Assembly: GCF_013402915.1 (NCBI RefSeq)
Contig: NC_050719.1
Location: 806,001-870,000, forward strand
DNA: 64,000 bases
Reading direction: 5' to 3'
From: Zygotorulaspora mrakii
Taxonomy: Eukaryota > Ascomycota > Saccharomycetes > Saccharomycetales > Saccharomycetaceae
Positions 19,496 through 29,216 of this stretch are shown piece after piece; the stretch's first letter is position 1; the number at the start of each line of letters is the position of its first letter. A model generated the notes under the pieces. That model was not told the origin of the DNA. It saw only the letters and a list, made by a program, of their open reading frames with translations, and did not search any database. The position numbers and the translations under genes were made by a program.

Positions 19496-20824
19496 ATGGC
19501 TAATAAGTCACGACCCAAGAAAGTTTTGGCGCCGTATCGTAAATATGTTGCCGGGCAAGGCTTCGAACACACAAGGGGATTTGCTTCTCCTAGTATCGAT
19601 AAAGATGAAGAGGTCGAACACAAACTTCCCGAAGATAAGAGTATTGAAATTATAAATACTCCTCAGGGACAATATTACTATCGAACATCTACAGATACTG
19701 TAGTGCACATAAGAGGACCAAGTCGAACTAAACAAATAGCACAAGATGACGAATCAATTATCCAAATTGAGACACGATCTATGAGATTGCCATGGGAGAT
19801 TCAATCCAAAATTTTGCATATTCTGAAAGAAGAAATTGATTTGCGATATTTGCTAGTTTGCAAACGCTGGTATTTTATATGCCTATCGTTTGTATATGGA
19901 CACCCGCATCTTTCCAGTCGAAATTTCAGCAAATTTGTCGACACGGTAATTAGTAACAGGAAGAAAAAATTTGGTGAATATGTCATGGAATTAGACCTAT
20001 CGACAATTCTGCAAAGTGGGAAAAATTCATATGTTTCCAAGCTGTTGCGACGGTGTTCTAGTAAGTTAGAAAAATTTACCGCACCGCAAACTAGTTTTGG
20101 CTATGCTCCATTAATATCATTGAAGTCTTGTCACCAGCTTAAATACTTAGATTTGGGACTTGTCTCGGAGACTGTAAAACTAAAAGAATTGTTCGTCGCG
20201 ATTCAAAATTTCAAGCATTTGACGCACTTATCGTTTCCTCGCAGCTCGATCAACTGTGATGGTTTCAGAGAATTTCAATGGCCTGCGAACTTACAATATT
20301 TGAAATTGAGTGGAGGAATTACAAACGAATTCTTACGAGGGACTCAGTGGCCCAAGACTATATCAACTTTAGAGTTTTCGTTTTGTCCGCAAGTCGATGA
20401 GATCGCTGTTTACACTGTATTATCACAAATTGGCGATGTTTTGCAACATTTATATTTCCATTATCCTATGCCCTCGTTGAATGAAAATTCATTAGATCAT
20501 GTGTTCCGATACTCGTCGCATTTAATATCTGTTCAATTTATGGTCGACTACACTACAAAATGGGCATTTTCAGAGCATTTACTAACAGAGTTGGTGTATC
20601 CAAGGCCGCTAAAAACAATTTACTTGGACTGCAGTGGATCTTTAGGCCTCGCTTCCAAAATCCATCCCGATGATTTCACAATCGCTCTTATGGAATCAAG
20701 ATTACCATGTTTGAAGGCCATAAGTGTCTCCTCAAAACTTGGCTGGGATATGAAGAGCGACGAAGTTACAGATTTAGTCTCGGTGATCGAGGACCAAGGC
20801 GGAAGTATATACCTTACCTATTGA
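19496..20824 (+). CDS. F-box and leucine-rich-repeat protein (YDR306C homologue)
   Basis: This is a putative substrate receptor of an SCF ubiquitin ligase. An F-box motif, LPWEIQSKIL, begins near residue 98 and continues to about 140 (YLLVCKRWYFICLSFVYGHP). Irregular leucine-rich repeats follow to the C-terminus (for example LKYLDLGL, LTHLSFPRS, LQYLKLSG, ISTLEFSFC). Length is 442 aa. The fold and position, next to HNT2, match the S. cerevisiae F-box gene YDR306C. The substrate is not predictable from the sequence. The start ATG is at 19496. Confidence 0.88.
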   Translation: MANKSRPKKVLAPYRKYVAGQGFEHTRGFASPSIDKDEEVEHKLPEDKSIEIINTPQGQYYYRTSTDTVVHIRGPSRTKQIAQDDESIIQIETRSMRLPWEIQSKILHILKEEIDLRYLLVCKRWYFICLSFVYGHPHLSSRNFSKFVDTVISNRKKKFGEYVMELDLSTILQSGKNSYVSKLLRRCSSKLEKFTAPQTSFGYAPLISLKSCHQLKYLDLGLVSETVKLKELFVAIQNFKHLTHLSFPRSSINCDGFREFQWPANLQYLKLSGGITNEFLRGTQWPKTISTLEFSFCPQVDEIAVYTVLSQIGDVLQHLYFHYPMPSLNENSLDHVFRYSSHLISVQFMVDYTTKWAFSEHLLTELVYPRPLKTIYLDCSGSLGLASKIHPDDFTIALMESRLPCLKAISVSSKLGWDMKSDEVTDLVSVIEDQGGSIYLTY

Positions 20825-20971
20825 TCATGCAGACTTATACTATCCTTATGTATGATGTGAAATTATTTACCTTTTGTTTTCTGTCTATTGGGTCTTGATC
20901 TCTAATTTCAGACCCGTCAAGCCAATTTAGCTGCAACCCCCGAACTCATGCTACTTTTTTTTATTCTGTAA

Positions 20972-20998
20972 ATGAAGCAAAAGCTGGCAATTGACTAA
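20972..20998 (+). other. short upstream open reading frame before HNT2
   Basis: ATG at 20972 opens an eight-codon frame ending in TAA, 13 bases before the HNT2 start. If the transcript begins upstream of it, scanning ribosomes would meet it first and HNT2 translation would be reduced. The transcript start is not known. Confidence 0.3.
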
Positions 20999-21011
20999 CC
21001 TCATCAAAGAT

Positions 21012-21572
21012 ATGACAAAGGCTGTGTACTTTAGTAAATTCCAAGTCACAAGTCAGGTCTTTTTGAAGACCCATTATAGCTATGCGCTAGTCAATTTGAA
21101 GCCCTTGGTACCGGGGCACGTTCTTGTTGTACCTTTAAGGACGCAAGCTATAAGATTAAGTGACTTATCAACAGAGGAGTCAATTGATTTTTTCCAAACA
21201 GTGCAACTAGTTCAGAAATTTATTTATTGGCAATATAAGGCTGATTCGATGAATATTGCAATTCAAGATGGTCCCGAAGCTGGTCAAACAGTTCCGCAAT
21301 TACATGCCCACATAATTCCAAGATACAAAGCAAACAACATAGGCGATAAAATCTACGATAAAATTAACGGGTGGAGATTTCAAGAATGGGAAAATGACAG
21401 AAGAGAGTACCTTAAGACAAGCGCAACCGCAGAAAACAGCTTGGCAAAACCTGACTGTGACCGTAAACCAAGAACCCTGGAAGATATGTCAAAGGAATCA
21501 CAAGATTTGAAAGCCAGACTCGACCTTTTCCTTGAGGAGCATTCGGAAATTAGTTTTAAAAATTTCATTTAA
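21012..21572 (+). CDS. HNT2: HIT-family diadenosine polyphosphate hydrolase (Fhit-like)
   Basis: Hnt2 is the yeast Fhit homologue, hydrolysing Ap3A and related dinucleotides. The 186-aa protein has the conserved core YALVNLKPLVPGHVLVVP (about residues 23-40), NIAIQDGPEAGQ, and the histidine motif VPQLHAHIIPR. In the motif the first His of the usual HxHxHxx triad is Gln (Q96), while H98 and H100 remain; H98 aligns with the catalytic nucleophile. I start at ATG 21012 (MTKAVYFSKF), which aligns with an internal methionine of the S. cerevisiae protein. The S. cerevisiae gene is reported to have an intron, and a GACTAAC sequence occurs at 20992-20998, but no plausible 5' splice site is found. Confidence 0.9.
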   Translation: MTKAVYFSKFQVTSQVFLKTHYSYALVNLKPLVPGHVLVVPLRTQAIRLSDLSTEESIDFFQTVQLVQKFIYWQYKADSMNIAIQDGPEAGQTVPQLHAHIIPRYKANNIGDKIYDKINGWRFQEWENDRREYLKTSATAENSLAKPDCDRKPRTLEDMSKESQDLKARLDLFLEEHSEISFKNFI

Positions 21573-21650
21573 TGGTTATACACAAATATGTCATATCGGG
21601 AGATTATTATATACAGTAGGAAGAGGCAAAAATATGCGAAATAAAAGAAT

Positions 21651-22028
21651 TCATTTCTGAGAGTCCTGCTGGGCTCTCCATTTTGCGATAGTCTCTTTAC
21701 GTTTTCGCTCACCACCAAAGAAGGATTTCTCACCCTTTTTTATCTCTCTAATGGGTTCACCCTTTCTCAGCTTTTCCACTTGGTGGAGTATATATTTTCT
21801 TTGCTGCACAGAAACTCCTTTCTCTTTCAAAGTTCTAGAGTCCCATTCGAAAAGATTTTGCCAGTTATTTTGGTAAACTTCTGAAGCTTCTTCGCATTTC
21901 CGGCCTATTTTTGCCAAAAATGTGTTTACGTCTGGAATCTCTGAAGATTGCTTTGGAACAGTCCTTAGTTTAACAATTGAAGAGCGTAGTACGGGTGATC
22001 CTACAGATAAAAATCGGTGACCAATCAT
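21651..22028 (-). CDS. FYV4: mitochondrial small ribosomal subunit protein mS41 (Fyv4)
   Basis: Fyv4 is a small protein of the mitochondrial ribosome small subunit. This 125-aa protein (S. cerevisiae 130 aa) has a basic, hydroxylated N-terminus without acidic residues for the first 27 positions, fitting a mitochondrial presequence. The conserved domain [11 protein letters not shown] ... [17 protein letters not shown] (about residues 34-72) and a basic C-terminal tail follow. Start ATG 22026-22028. It is divergent from MED6 with 194 bases between start codons. The position matches YHR059W. Confidence 0.9.
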   Translation of the reverse strand: MIGHRFLSVGSPVLRSSIVKLRTVPKQSSEIPDVNTFLAKIGRKCEEASEVYQNNWQNLFEWDSRTLKEKGVSVQQRKYILHQVEKLRKGEPIREIKKGEKSFFGGERKRKETIAKWRAQQDSQK

Positions 22029-22222
22029 TGGATTGTTGAGTGGAGCACACGCTGTAATTTAGGTAAAAGATAGTAATTACCTTTGTGCGCTTCCGTTGCT
22101 TAAAATTTTTTTTCTTTTCAATATCTGAATTTCCAAGTTTATGTCCTTTCTTTAATTCGCATGTAAAGAAAAAGTACTTAAATTTAGGTAATATCTCAGA
22201 AAGTGATAAACCTAACTTAAAG

Positions 22223-23113
22223 ATGAACACTCAACTAGATGAACTCCAATGGAAATCACCAGAATGGATCCAGGCATTTGGACTGCGAACAGATAATGTT
22301 CTGGACTATTTTTCAGAGTCACCGTTTTTTAGCAAGACATCAAATAATCAAGTGATCAAGATGCAAAAACAATTCTCACAAATGCCCTTACAGCCGGACA
22401 CGAAACAAGACCTTCAAAATAAGTCTACTCAGGAGGGGCAAAATCAGATCAACGGGGTTATCACATCAACAACGTCCCAGCAGTTGGAGCAAAGCGAATT
22501 CACGCATCTGGATGCCATGCGAAGAGATATTTTAAATCGATATCCTGCCTATGCGATGTTAGAAAGAGAACTGATGAAGATGACAGGAGTTGAGTACGTT
22601 GTTGGGTGTATTCGTGAACCCGATTTTTGGATTATTAAAAAGCAGAACAGACTAGCACCTACCCAGATTCAAGTATTGCAAGACTATTACATAATCGGGG
22701 CCAACGTATACCAATCCCCCACAGTACTCAAAATAGTGCAGAGCAGATTGATGTCTACTACTCTACACTTATCGAAGACGCTACAACAACTACAAACACT
22801 CACAGAATTCCAACCGGCGCAAGGTGTCCAATTCAAAAGATCAAAAAATCTGGCTGTATCGCCGAGCTCAAATGCAAACGCTCCAGGTAGTCTAAGCTCC
22901 AATAATAGTGCAGCAGCAACTATGGCTGCAAATAACAATATGCCTTCCAGTACTGCAGCTACGGCACAAACGGGCTACACTGTTGGAACAGGTACCGTGG
23001 GGACATCACAACTGGATCAAAATGGACAGAACCAAACAAATAACGTGATAACACAAGAAATGATGCAAAAATTAATGTTCATCAGTGTCAAATCGCAGCC
23101 TGAATTCATCTAG
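22223..23113 (+). CDS. MED6: Mediator subunit Med6
   Basis: Med6 is a Mediator head-module subunit needed for activated Pol II transcription. The N-terminus LDELQWKSPEWIQAFGLRT and NVLDYFSESPFF, followed by TSNNQVIKMQ, is the conserved Med6 block. A second conserved region includes REPDFWIIKKQ and DYYIIGANVYQSPT (about residues 135-170). The C-terminal third is Asn/Ser/Thr rich and poorly conserved. Length is 296 aa, as in S. cerevisiae (295). I place the start at ATG 22223; the frame stays open upstream to about 22085 but without homology. Confidence 0.94.
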   Translation: MNTQLDELQWKSPEWIQAFGLRTDNVLDYFSESPFFSKTSNNQVIKMQKQFSQMPLQPDTKQDLQNKSTQEGQNQINGVITSTTSQQLEQSEFTHLDAMRRDILNRYPAYAMLERELMKMTGVEYVVGCIREPDFWIIKKQNRLAPTQIQVLQDYYIIGANVYQSPTVLKIVQSRLMSTTLHLSKTLQQLQTLTEFQPAQGVQFKRSKNLAVSPSSNANAPGSLSSNNSAAATMAANNNMPSSTAATAQTGYTVGTGTVGTSQLDQNGQNQTNNVITQEMMQKLMFISVKSQPEFI

Positions 23114-23288
23114 CTCAAACATTTTATATAATCCGTACAGTTCATCGACATAGACAGCATAGCGTATCATTAATGACGTATTTATATAAAGCTTATTACA
23201 ATCAAAGGGTCAAAAAGAAACCGGTTCAAGTTTTACAGATAGTAAACAGTCCAGCAACAAAGCTACCCAAAGACAAAACTTCCTTGAA

Positions 23289-23888
23289 ATGAAGGTTTTC
23301 AGTTTTATTTTCAGTGCTATTGCTGTTTTCAGTGCAGTGGTTTTGGCCACAAGCGACCCAAAAGTCACCCACAAAGTTTATTTTGATATCGAACACGGCG
23401 GAAAAGATGTCGGCAGAATTGTTATTGGACTGTATGGCGAAACTACGCCAAAGACCGCCGAGAATTTCTACGAATTAACCATTTCTCGCGATCCTGAAAT
23501 GGGCTACCTGGGCTCTTCCTTCCACCGTGTCATTCCACAGTTCATGATTCAAGGTGGTGATTTCACGCAAGGTACCGGAACTGGTGGCCAGTCAATCTAC
23601 GGTGCCACTTTTGAAGACGAAAACTTTGATATCAAGCACGACAAACCAGGCAGACTTTCAATGGCTAACCGTGGTAAGAACACCAATGGCTCTCAATTTT
23701 TCATTACTACGGTGCCAACCCCTTGGTTGGACGGCAGACACGTTGTGTTTGGAGAAGTTCTGGAAGGTATGGATACTGTCAAGTATATCGAAAGTGTTCC
23801 AACCAGTCGCGGTGACTCCCCTGTGGAGAAGGTCACCATCGCCGCGTGTGGTGAGTTGGAAACTGTTCCAGTGCGCGACGAGTTGTAA
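23289..23888 (+). CDS. ER cyclophilin (peptidyl-prolyl isomerase, Cpr2/Cpr5 type)
   Basis: This is a cyclophilin-B-like prolyl isomerase of the secretory pathway. A signal peptide covers about residues 1-20, then a complete cyclophilin domain with the active-site blocks [25 protein letters not shown] and [12 protein letters not shown]. The protein is 199 aa and ends in RDEL, which resembles the ER retrieval signal HDEL/DDEL of yeasts. S. cerevisiae duplicates are Cpr5 (HDEL, YDR304C) and Cpr2 (no clear retrieval signal, YHR057C), so this is their single counterpart. Codon usage looks optimised (gtc, ggt, aag, ttg), implying high expression. Start ATG 23289. Confidence 0.92.
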   Translation: MKVFSFIFSAIAVFSAVVLATSDPKVTHKVYFDIEHGGKDVGRIVIGLYGETTPKTAENFYELTISRDPEMGYLGSSFHRVIPQFMIQGGDFTQGTGTGGQSIYGATFEDENFDIKHDKPGRLSMANRGKNTNGSQFFITTVPTPWLDGRHVVFGEVLEGMDTVKYIESVPTSRGDSPVEKVTIAACGELETVPVRDEL

Positions 23889-24490
23889 AACAGAACAAGA
23901 CGCGTATTTTTTGCAGGATTGCTACCGCGACGCAATAGTTAGAAACTACGTAATCGTAACGATTCAATGGTCCTATTCTGGCCCTTACATTGATCAATAA
24001 TAGTAGGCTCAAGCTTCGTATCACTGATCATCACCTGGTACGTTTGCTTACCCGGCTTTGCAGCTTGCAGTTGTCTCACCATGTATCGTTTTATTAGGGG
24101 CAAAACTAGCCAATGAAAAGTTTTAACTAGCATTTGGAAGGAATAAACAAATTCCATAACAGGTACAGTGTATAACTAACAGCGAAAGAGTAATCTGAGT
24201 TGGAACATTCGCTGTTGTTTGTGGAGTTTTTTAATTTGGGTTTCTTGTTTACACGTCGAAATCCGAAGAAGCGTTCGTTTTTAACAAAGGTCCGGTTTGG
24301 CGCTTTAAGTCGAATAAAAGAAGTGATCTGAAGCGATAAATAAGCGCGTTTAAATTAGTCAACACAAAGCGTTTTCACAGGATATAGGGTGGTATCTCGT
24401 CTGATTTTCTGCTTTATCTTTTTTTGGGGTCAGTTAAGTGTATCCTAGAGTGAATTGGTCACTAAAGAACTTTCATAGTCTCTATTCAGG
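23889..24490. other. intergenic, cyclophilin to RSC3
   Basis: This 602-base spacer holds the cyclophilin 3' end and the RSC3 promoter. A GCGCG element at about 24343 resembles the CGCG core that Rsc3/Rsc30 proteins bind; autoregulation is only a guess. No other feature is seen. Confidence 0.45.
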
Positions 24491-26995
24491 ATGGATATTC
24501 GCGGCAGAAAGATGAAGAAGCCGCCAGCATGTGTGCAATGCCGTCGCAGGAAAATCGGATGTGACCGCGCAAAGCCAATCTGTGGCAACTGTTTGAAAAA
24601 CGGTAAGATGGACTGCTTTTATCCGGATGTACCGGGACAGTATGTGCAATCCAATACCAGTTCGAGTGCAACTAGTAATAATCATACACAAACGCACCCT
24701 CACAGTCATACTCATAATCATAATCATAGTCATGCCAGAGAGAGCTCGGGTGCTGAATTGCATCATAACCCCGAATTGGCCTCCATGGAGCAGATTAGAG
24801 AATACAATACAAGGCTGCAGTTGCTCAATGCGCAACAGCATAGAGCAACGCCTGGGCCAATGGAGAATGCACAATTCATCCCTCGCACAATGCCAAATTT
24901 TGAAAATAAACCTGTAACGTCAGCAAATGGCTCAGGGTTACACTTGAATTGGGTTCAGGGACCTGCGATATTTGATATAATGACATCACCATACACACAA
25001 GAAGAAGTTTTACTGAAGGAAATGGATTTTCTAAGATCAAGAATGTTAGAACTACAAGAGTTGACCGGTAAAAAATGCGGGTTGAATTTATCGTGGAATT
25101 CTGATTTAGACGGAGATTTTAATAGTGATATGAGCAAGGAAACTCATGACAAGCAGATAGATCATGAAGATCATCAGAATGAAAGTGATGAACCATCTTT
25201 GAAGAGATTGAAATTTGCAATGGATGAATTCAGAGATTTGGATCCCGAATTTTTAGATGCCAGGCAAGTTTTTACTGTTTTCAACAATTTTAAAAGCTAT
25301 GATCACATCAATCAATTGAATCCCATGACAGATTCGCCAAACTCCATCTTTAATATACGATTCATGATTGCAAGGGATGAATTTTTGAATCAGTTTTACA
25401 AAAAGTTCAATAAAGTATCAAAGGAGAACTTTAGTGATGAAATCAATATATTATTAAAGAATAAAACACCACAGCCTCCAAGAAATGACCAATCAATTAG
25501 ATTTCCCATGAGATCTGTTACACAAGAAGCTATTACAAAATATATAAGCGTTGTACCGGACACAAATGCACTAATACCGATTTTAAAGCCAAGAGAATTG
25601 ATTGTTTCCATTGAGCAATTATTTGGCCGTGATCCAATTTTTTCTTCCAATAAATTAGAACTTTCTCAGCTAGTTACAGTGGGCCAGATAACTATATGCT
25701 TGCTACTAGCTTATGAAGCTTTATCTTCATCTGTTCTGATTCCATTAAGAGATGAACAGCAAATCATGTTTTTACAATTGAAAGATTTTGTTCCAATTTT
25801 GAAAAATAACTTACTTCTAGTGAAATCAGAACTCGACAGAAGAGGTAATTTAACATCAACAATAGATGTTTTAAAGTATATTGCATTATGGAAGTATTAT
25901 CAATCAGTATCTGATGTTTGTGACAATGATTCGTATGATGGTGACGAGGATGTACATTTAGCACGGCAGTTATCAATTAATCATGAAACAAATAATCAAC
26001 TATGGATTTTGTTATGGAATTTCATTTTCAAGAATTACTGTTGGAGACATTTGTTCAAGGGTGAAATGCCAGCATTAGTCGCTGGCACAGAGCTAAATTC
26101 GGCAACAGTTATTGATCCATTATTGAACAATGATTTTTCATTGTTGAATTTCCAAATTGGCATGGTAAAATACCTTCAGTCAAAGGATATGATGATTTCA
26201 ATGTTAAAAGTTTTAGCATTAAAGGATATGTTTAGGGTCAAAATTAATGATCAAAATAAGAAGTGTTTCACGACAGCGTCGATTATTAATAGTGTAGTGG
26301 ATTCAATAATTTATCGGAACTCTATGCTATTTTTGACATACTATTTGCTACTGCAGTACGAACAACTGCGTGATACTGAAAAATTTAATGATCATTACAA
26401 AGAATTCCTTCAATTGGTGCAAGAAACTTTATTCTACGTTTTTTCTAACCTCGCCAATTTGAAATTTGCGGGTTATGAATTTATCTTTGCAAAGAAATCT
26501 TTTATCACATTGGATAACATCTGTCATATGATCTTAGGAATATACCAACGTTCCGATCAATTATTAAAAACACAATCACTGACCGATGATAATCCAAAAC
26601 AAGAATCACAACAATCTGAAGCATTAGTGCTACTACTGCGCAAAATACTAATGCTATTACAAGACTATGCGAAGAACCGTAAAGTTGATAGTCCATTGTT
26701 GACGAAACTAGTTCGCAAATTGACCACAATCTTGGAATATATTGCATTATCCGAAAAGAATCCGGCAACGGTTGCCTTCAATAGCTCTGATAAAAAAAAT
26801 AGTGTACCTAATGCCCTTCAAAGTCTAGACTCCTCAAATTTGACTAAAGCAGTCGCGAAGCTACGTGGGATTTCAGAATCTTTGATAAAATCTGATTTTT
26901 ACAACCAGAGGAAACCATTTGAAGTGACAAATCCGCAAACTTTAGGTCTAACAAAAGAGAATTTTGCAGATATATACAATTCATTTTATTCCTAA
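24491..26995 (+). CDS. RSC3: Zn2Cys6 subunit of the RSC chromatin remodeller (Rsc3/Rsc30)
   Basis: Rsc3 and Rsc30 are zinc-cluster DNA-binding subunits of the RSC nucleosome-remodelling complex. The N-terminal cluster is complete: C14, C17, C24, C31, C34 and C42 with RRRKIGCDR between. A His-rich linker follows (8 His in residues 65-81). The remaining about 700 residues are helical and resemble the fungal zinc-cluster middle region. Length is 834 aa (S. cerevisiae Rsc3 885, Rsc30 883). As the duplicates YDR303C and YHR056C both map here, either name fits; Rsc3 is the essential one. Start ATG 24491. Confidence 0.9.
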   Translation: MDIRGRKMKKPPACVQCRRRKIGCDRAKPICGNCLKNGKMDCFYPDVPGQYVQSNTSSSATSNNHTQTHPHSHTHNHNHSHARESSGAELHHNPELASMEQIREYNTRLQLLNAQQHRATPGPMENAQFIPRTMPNFENKPVTSANGSGLHLNWVQGPAIFDIMTSPYTQEEVLLKEMDFLRSRMLELQELTGKKCGLNLSWNSDLDGDFNSDMSKETHDKQIDHEDHQNESDEPSLKRLKFAMDEFRDLDPEFLDARQVFTVFNNFKSYDHINQLNPMTDSPNSIFNIRFMIARDEFLNQFYKKFNKVSKENFSDEINILLKNKTPQPPRNDQSIRFPMRSVTQEAITKYISVVPDTNALIPILKPRELIVSIEQLFGRDPIFSSNKLELSQLVTVGQITICLLLAYEALSSSVLIPLRDEQQIMFLQLKDFVPILKNNLLLVKSELDRRGNLTSTIDVLKYIALWKYYQSVSDVCDNDSYDGDEDVHLARQLSINHETNNQLWILLWNFIFKNYCWRHLFKGEMPALVAGTELNSATVIDPLLNNDFSLLNFQIGMVKYLQSKDMMISMLKVLALKDMFRVKINDQNKKCFTTASIINSVVDSIIYRNSMLFLTYYLLLQYEQLRDTEKFNDHYKEFLQLVQETLFYVFSNLANLKFAGYEFIFAKKSFITLDNICHMILGIYQRSDQLLKTQSLTDDNPKQESQQSEALVLLLRKILMLLQDYAKNRKVDSPLLTKLVRKLTTILEYIALSEKNPATVAFNSSDKKNSVPNALQSLDSSNLTKAVAKLRGISESLIKSDFYNQRKPFEVTNPQTLGLTKENFADIYNSFYS

Positions 26996-28328
26996 TGCCG
27001 AACTCCGTATTATAATTGGACATAAAAGAGCGTAAAGGATTTGGATGAAAGAAGGATGGACAGTCCGGAAAACTGATAATCGAGCCCCATCACATATAGA
27101 CACATTCTTGTATAGGCCAGGTTTTTGTAACTATAGTAGACTTTAAAATATTTCACTTCATACCATGTAAAAAGTGGTGAGCAAGCTAGTTACAGATGCC
27201 GCACAATTCTGGAAATATTAATCATAACTTTGTAACATCATTGCTTCACTGTTGTTTTTTATCTTGATTACGAAAGGACTGATCAGAATCGCTCTTGCGT
27301 ACATTGATAGTCTTTGATATATTTGTTGGATAGCCAAAAAGTGTGCCAAAAATGCTTGAACTGCACGTTATACCAGTTTTCTCAAGCTCATCATGTTTGA
27401 AAGCAATTGATATTTAAGCTGCGGCAATAGCCGCTGATCTTCAATTTGTCTCGATGTGCTTTGCATTTCCATAAAGAAAGATAATACTCTCTGAAGACAA
27501 TAGATTACATGCCACCGGTGGATGAAACGAAGCACAAACTGACTTCAACTATTGATTAATTATTGATTAATTATTGATTTGAATAGAATTCGACAATAAA
27601 TCAATTTCTGACGAAAAAATGTAATAGCTATCGCTTCATGTCAGTATTTATAAACTAAGAGCTCATCATAAATCAAAAGTTGCAAAATCACAGATAATTC
27701 AAGCTTTGTGATCGTATATCTGCTTGACAATATTCTCTGTTGCTGGTTGGGGCAAGTCCTTCTTCAAAGGGGCACCTTCCATTTACAGTATACAGCAATA
27801 AACAAAACATGTGAAGAACCAGAGTAATGGACTAAGACACACAATAAAATATTTGCTTTACGATGAGAGTTTCAGGTATTTCTTTTACTCTCAGTAGTAG
27901 TATGAGTGTTATAACTGGCATTGCAAAAGTCATAAGGAGCTTAAAACAGGAAGAAGCTTACGCAAACTTTATTCAAGACTCGAAGATATCTATCTTAATC
28001 GAACATTGTATTTTATTGTTGCTGAAACGTCCCCTGAAAGTCAACGGTTTCAAATAAGCCCCTAACCTGAAGTTCAGCTCCGAAGTAATGGAAGTGCTGC
28101 ACTCGGTGATGATCGATTGCTGGGAAAAAAGTAGACTTGCTGCAGTTTAGAGGAGATTATTTGCGTTTTTGGCGTTTTAAAAAGGCTGTATTGTTAGAAG
28201 AGTGCATGTTTTCGATGATCCCTTGTTTACGGTCCGAGCTTGATATAAGCTTCGCCTAATTAGACTCCAAAAGAATACATAAAACTCGGCATTCAACTTC
28301 AGAACAGCAACAGAGAGTCACTATTTAG
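26996..28328. other. intergenic, RSC3 to AIM24-like gene
   Basis: This 1.33-kb spacer contains an 11-base tandem repeat (27551-27581) in a very AT-rich patch. A 64-codon frame at 27863-28057 starts with ATG but has no recognisable similarity, so I leave it out. I saw no tRNA, and a search by eye for centromere elements (CDEI with CDEIII) was negative. Confidence 0.5.
27551..27581. repeat. 11-bp tandem repeat, about 2.8 copies
   Basis: The unit ATTGATTAATT occurs twice exactly (27551-27561, 27562-27572) and then partly (27573-27581). It is very easily unwound DNA in a 1.3-kb non-coding region. A replication origin would be one use, but I find no clear ARS consensus match. Confidence 0.7.
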
Positions 28329-29141
28329 ATGAATAAGTTGGTTGGCGTATGCTCAAAAAAAAATCCCATAAAACGTTTATTTGTGCAATCTATCAGATCC
28401 TACTCCAATGAAGGGGTAGTTGTGTCTGATTTTGCTACAAAGAAGAAGGGCACAGGTAAAGGGCCGTTTATTGAGCTACCAGAACTCAAATCACTTCAGG
28501 ACTCCATTTTGATCAAGCTTCCTAGTTCATGTACGATATATGGAAATCTCAAGAATTTCAATGCCATAAGTCCAGACCCAAGAGCCAACGGCCAGACTGT
28601 TTTGGAAAGAGCATATGATAAACAAACTGGACTTTCAAAATTATCCACAGGCCAGTATCCTCTCAATATGATAATGTTATCTCCAGCATCAATGTCCAGT
28701 ACAGCAATAATCAAGATAGATAGTTACACGAAGGGGCTTTTCGTTCCAAATTTTTTCAAAAGTACTCTATGTTATGGTGGCGATCTAAGTCTCGATAATC
28801 AGAGTGGTGAGGTCAAAGGTCTGGGAATAGTTGCCCTTGCTGGTGAAGGACCTGTGTACAAAATGATCCTTTCTAAAATTGACACAATTATGGTTTCGAA
28901 GGAAACTATTCTCGCGTATGACTCGAATATTAAAGTGCACTCGGTGACTTTAGGATCCTACTACAGTTTTCCAATCCGTTTAAAGACGTTCTTCAAAAAA
29001 CTTCCAAGTCCATATTCAGAATACTTGACGAGTCTTTGTGACAAAATTTTCAACAGAGATAAATCCTTTTGTAAAATAAACGGTCCTGGCATTCTGTTTT
29101 TACAGACTCAAAGCATGCGAACGCCTACGAATCATGCATAG
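28329..29141 (+). CDS. AIM24-domain mitochondrial protein (probable)
   Basis: This 270-aa protein begins with a typical mitochondrial presequence (basic and Ser-rich, few acidic residues through about residue 26). The body resembles the AIM24 domain (formerly DUF124): GIVALAGEGPVYKMIL, then a hydrophobic-acidic repeat and SKETILAYDSN. The end KINGPGILFLQTQ parallels the family's terminal IxGPxTLLLQ strand. Aim24 in S. cerevisiae (YJR080C) supports inner-membrane MICOS and respiratory organisation; that gene is elsewhere, so this may be a relocated Aim24 or a second member. No S. cerevisiae gene occupies the place between RSC3 and GPI11. Start ATG 28329. Confidence 0.6.
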   Translation: MNKLVGVCSKKNPIKRLFVQSIRSYSNEGVVVSDFATKKKGTGKGPFIELPELKSLQDSILIKLPSSCTIYGNLKNFNAISPDPRANGQTVLERAYDKQTGLSKLSTGQYPLNMIMLSPASMSSTAIIKIDSYTKGLFVPNFFKSTLCYGGDLSLDNQSGEVKGLGIVALAGEGPVYKMILSKIDTIMVSKETILAYDSNIKVHSVTLGSYYSFPIRLKTFFKKLPSPYSEYLTSLCDKIFNRDKSFCKINGPGILFLQTQSMRTPTNHA

Positions 29142-29216
29142 GAAAATATACAGGAATTTAATTTAATATTCTACACGTATCTGCATTCCTATTTAATATA
29201 CAGGTCATTTTGGAAA

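Noticed and set aside
20821..21011. Intron in the HNT2 5' region (GACTAAC at 20992-20998)
   Set aside because: The S. cerevisiae gene is reported to have an intron, but here the only 5'-site candidates are GTATGA and GTAAAT, the latter too close to the branch. The ATG at 21012 already gives the conserved N-terminus.
24482..24874. 130-codon frame antisense to RSC3
   Set aside because: It is opposite the zinc-cluster and His-rich coding region; the composition is a by-product of that repeat.
27863..28057. 64-codon frame with ATG in the RSC3-AIM24-like spacer
   Set aside because: No similarity or domain; the length is compatible with chance in AT-rich DNA.
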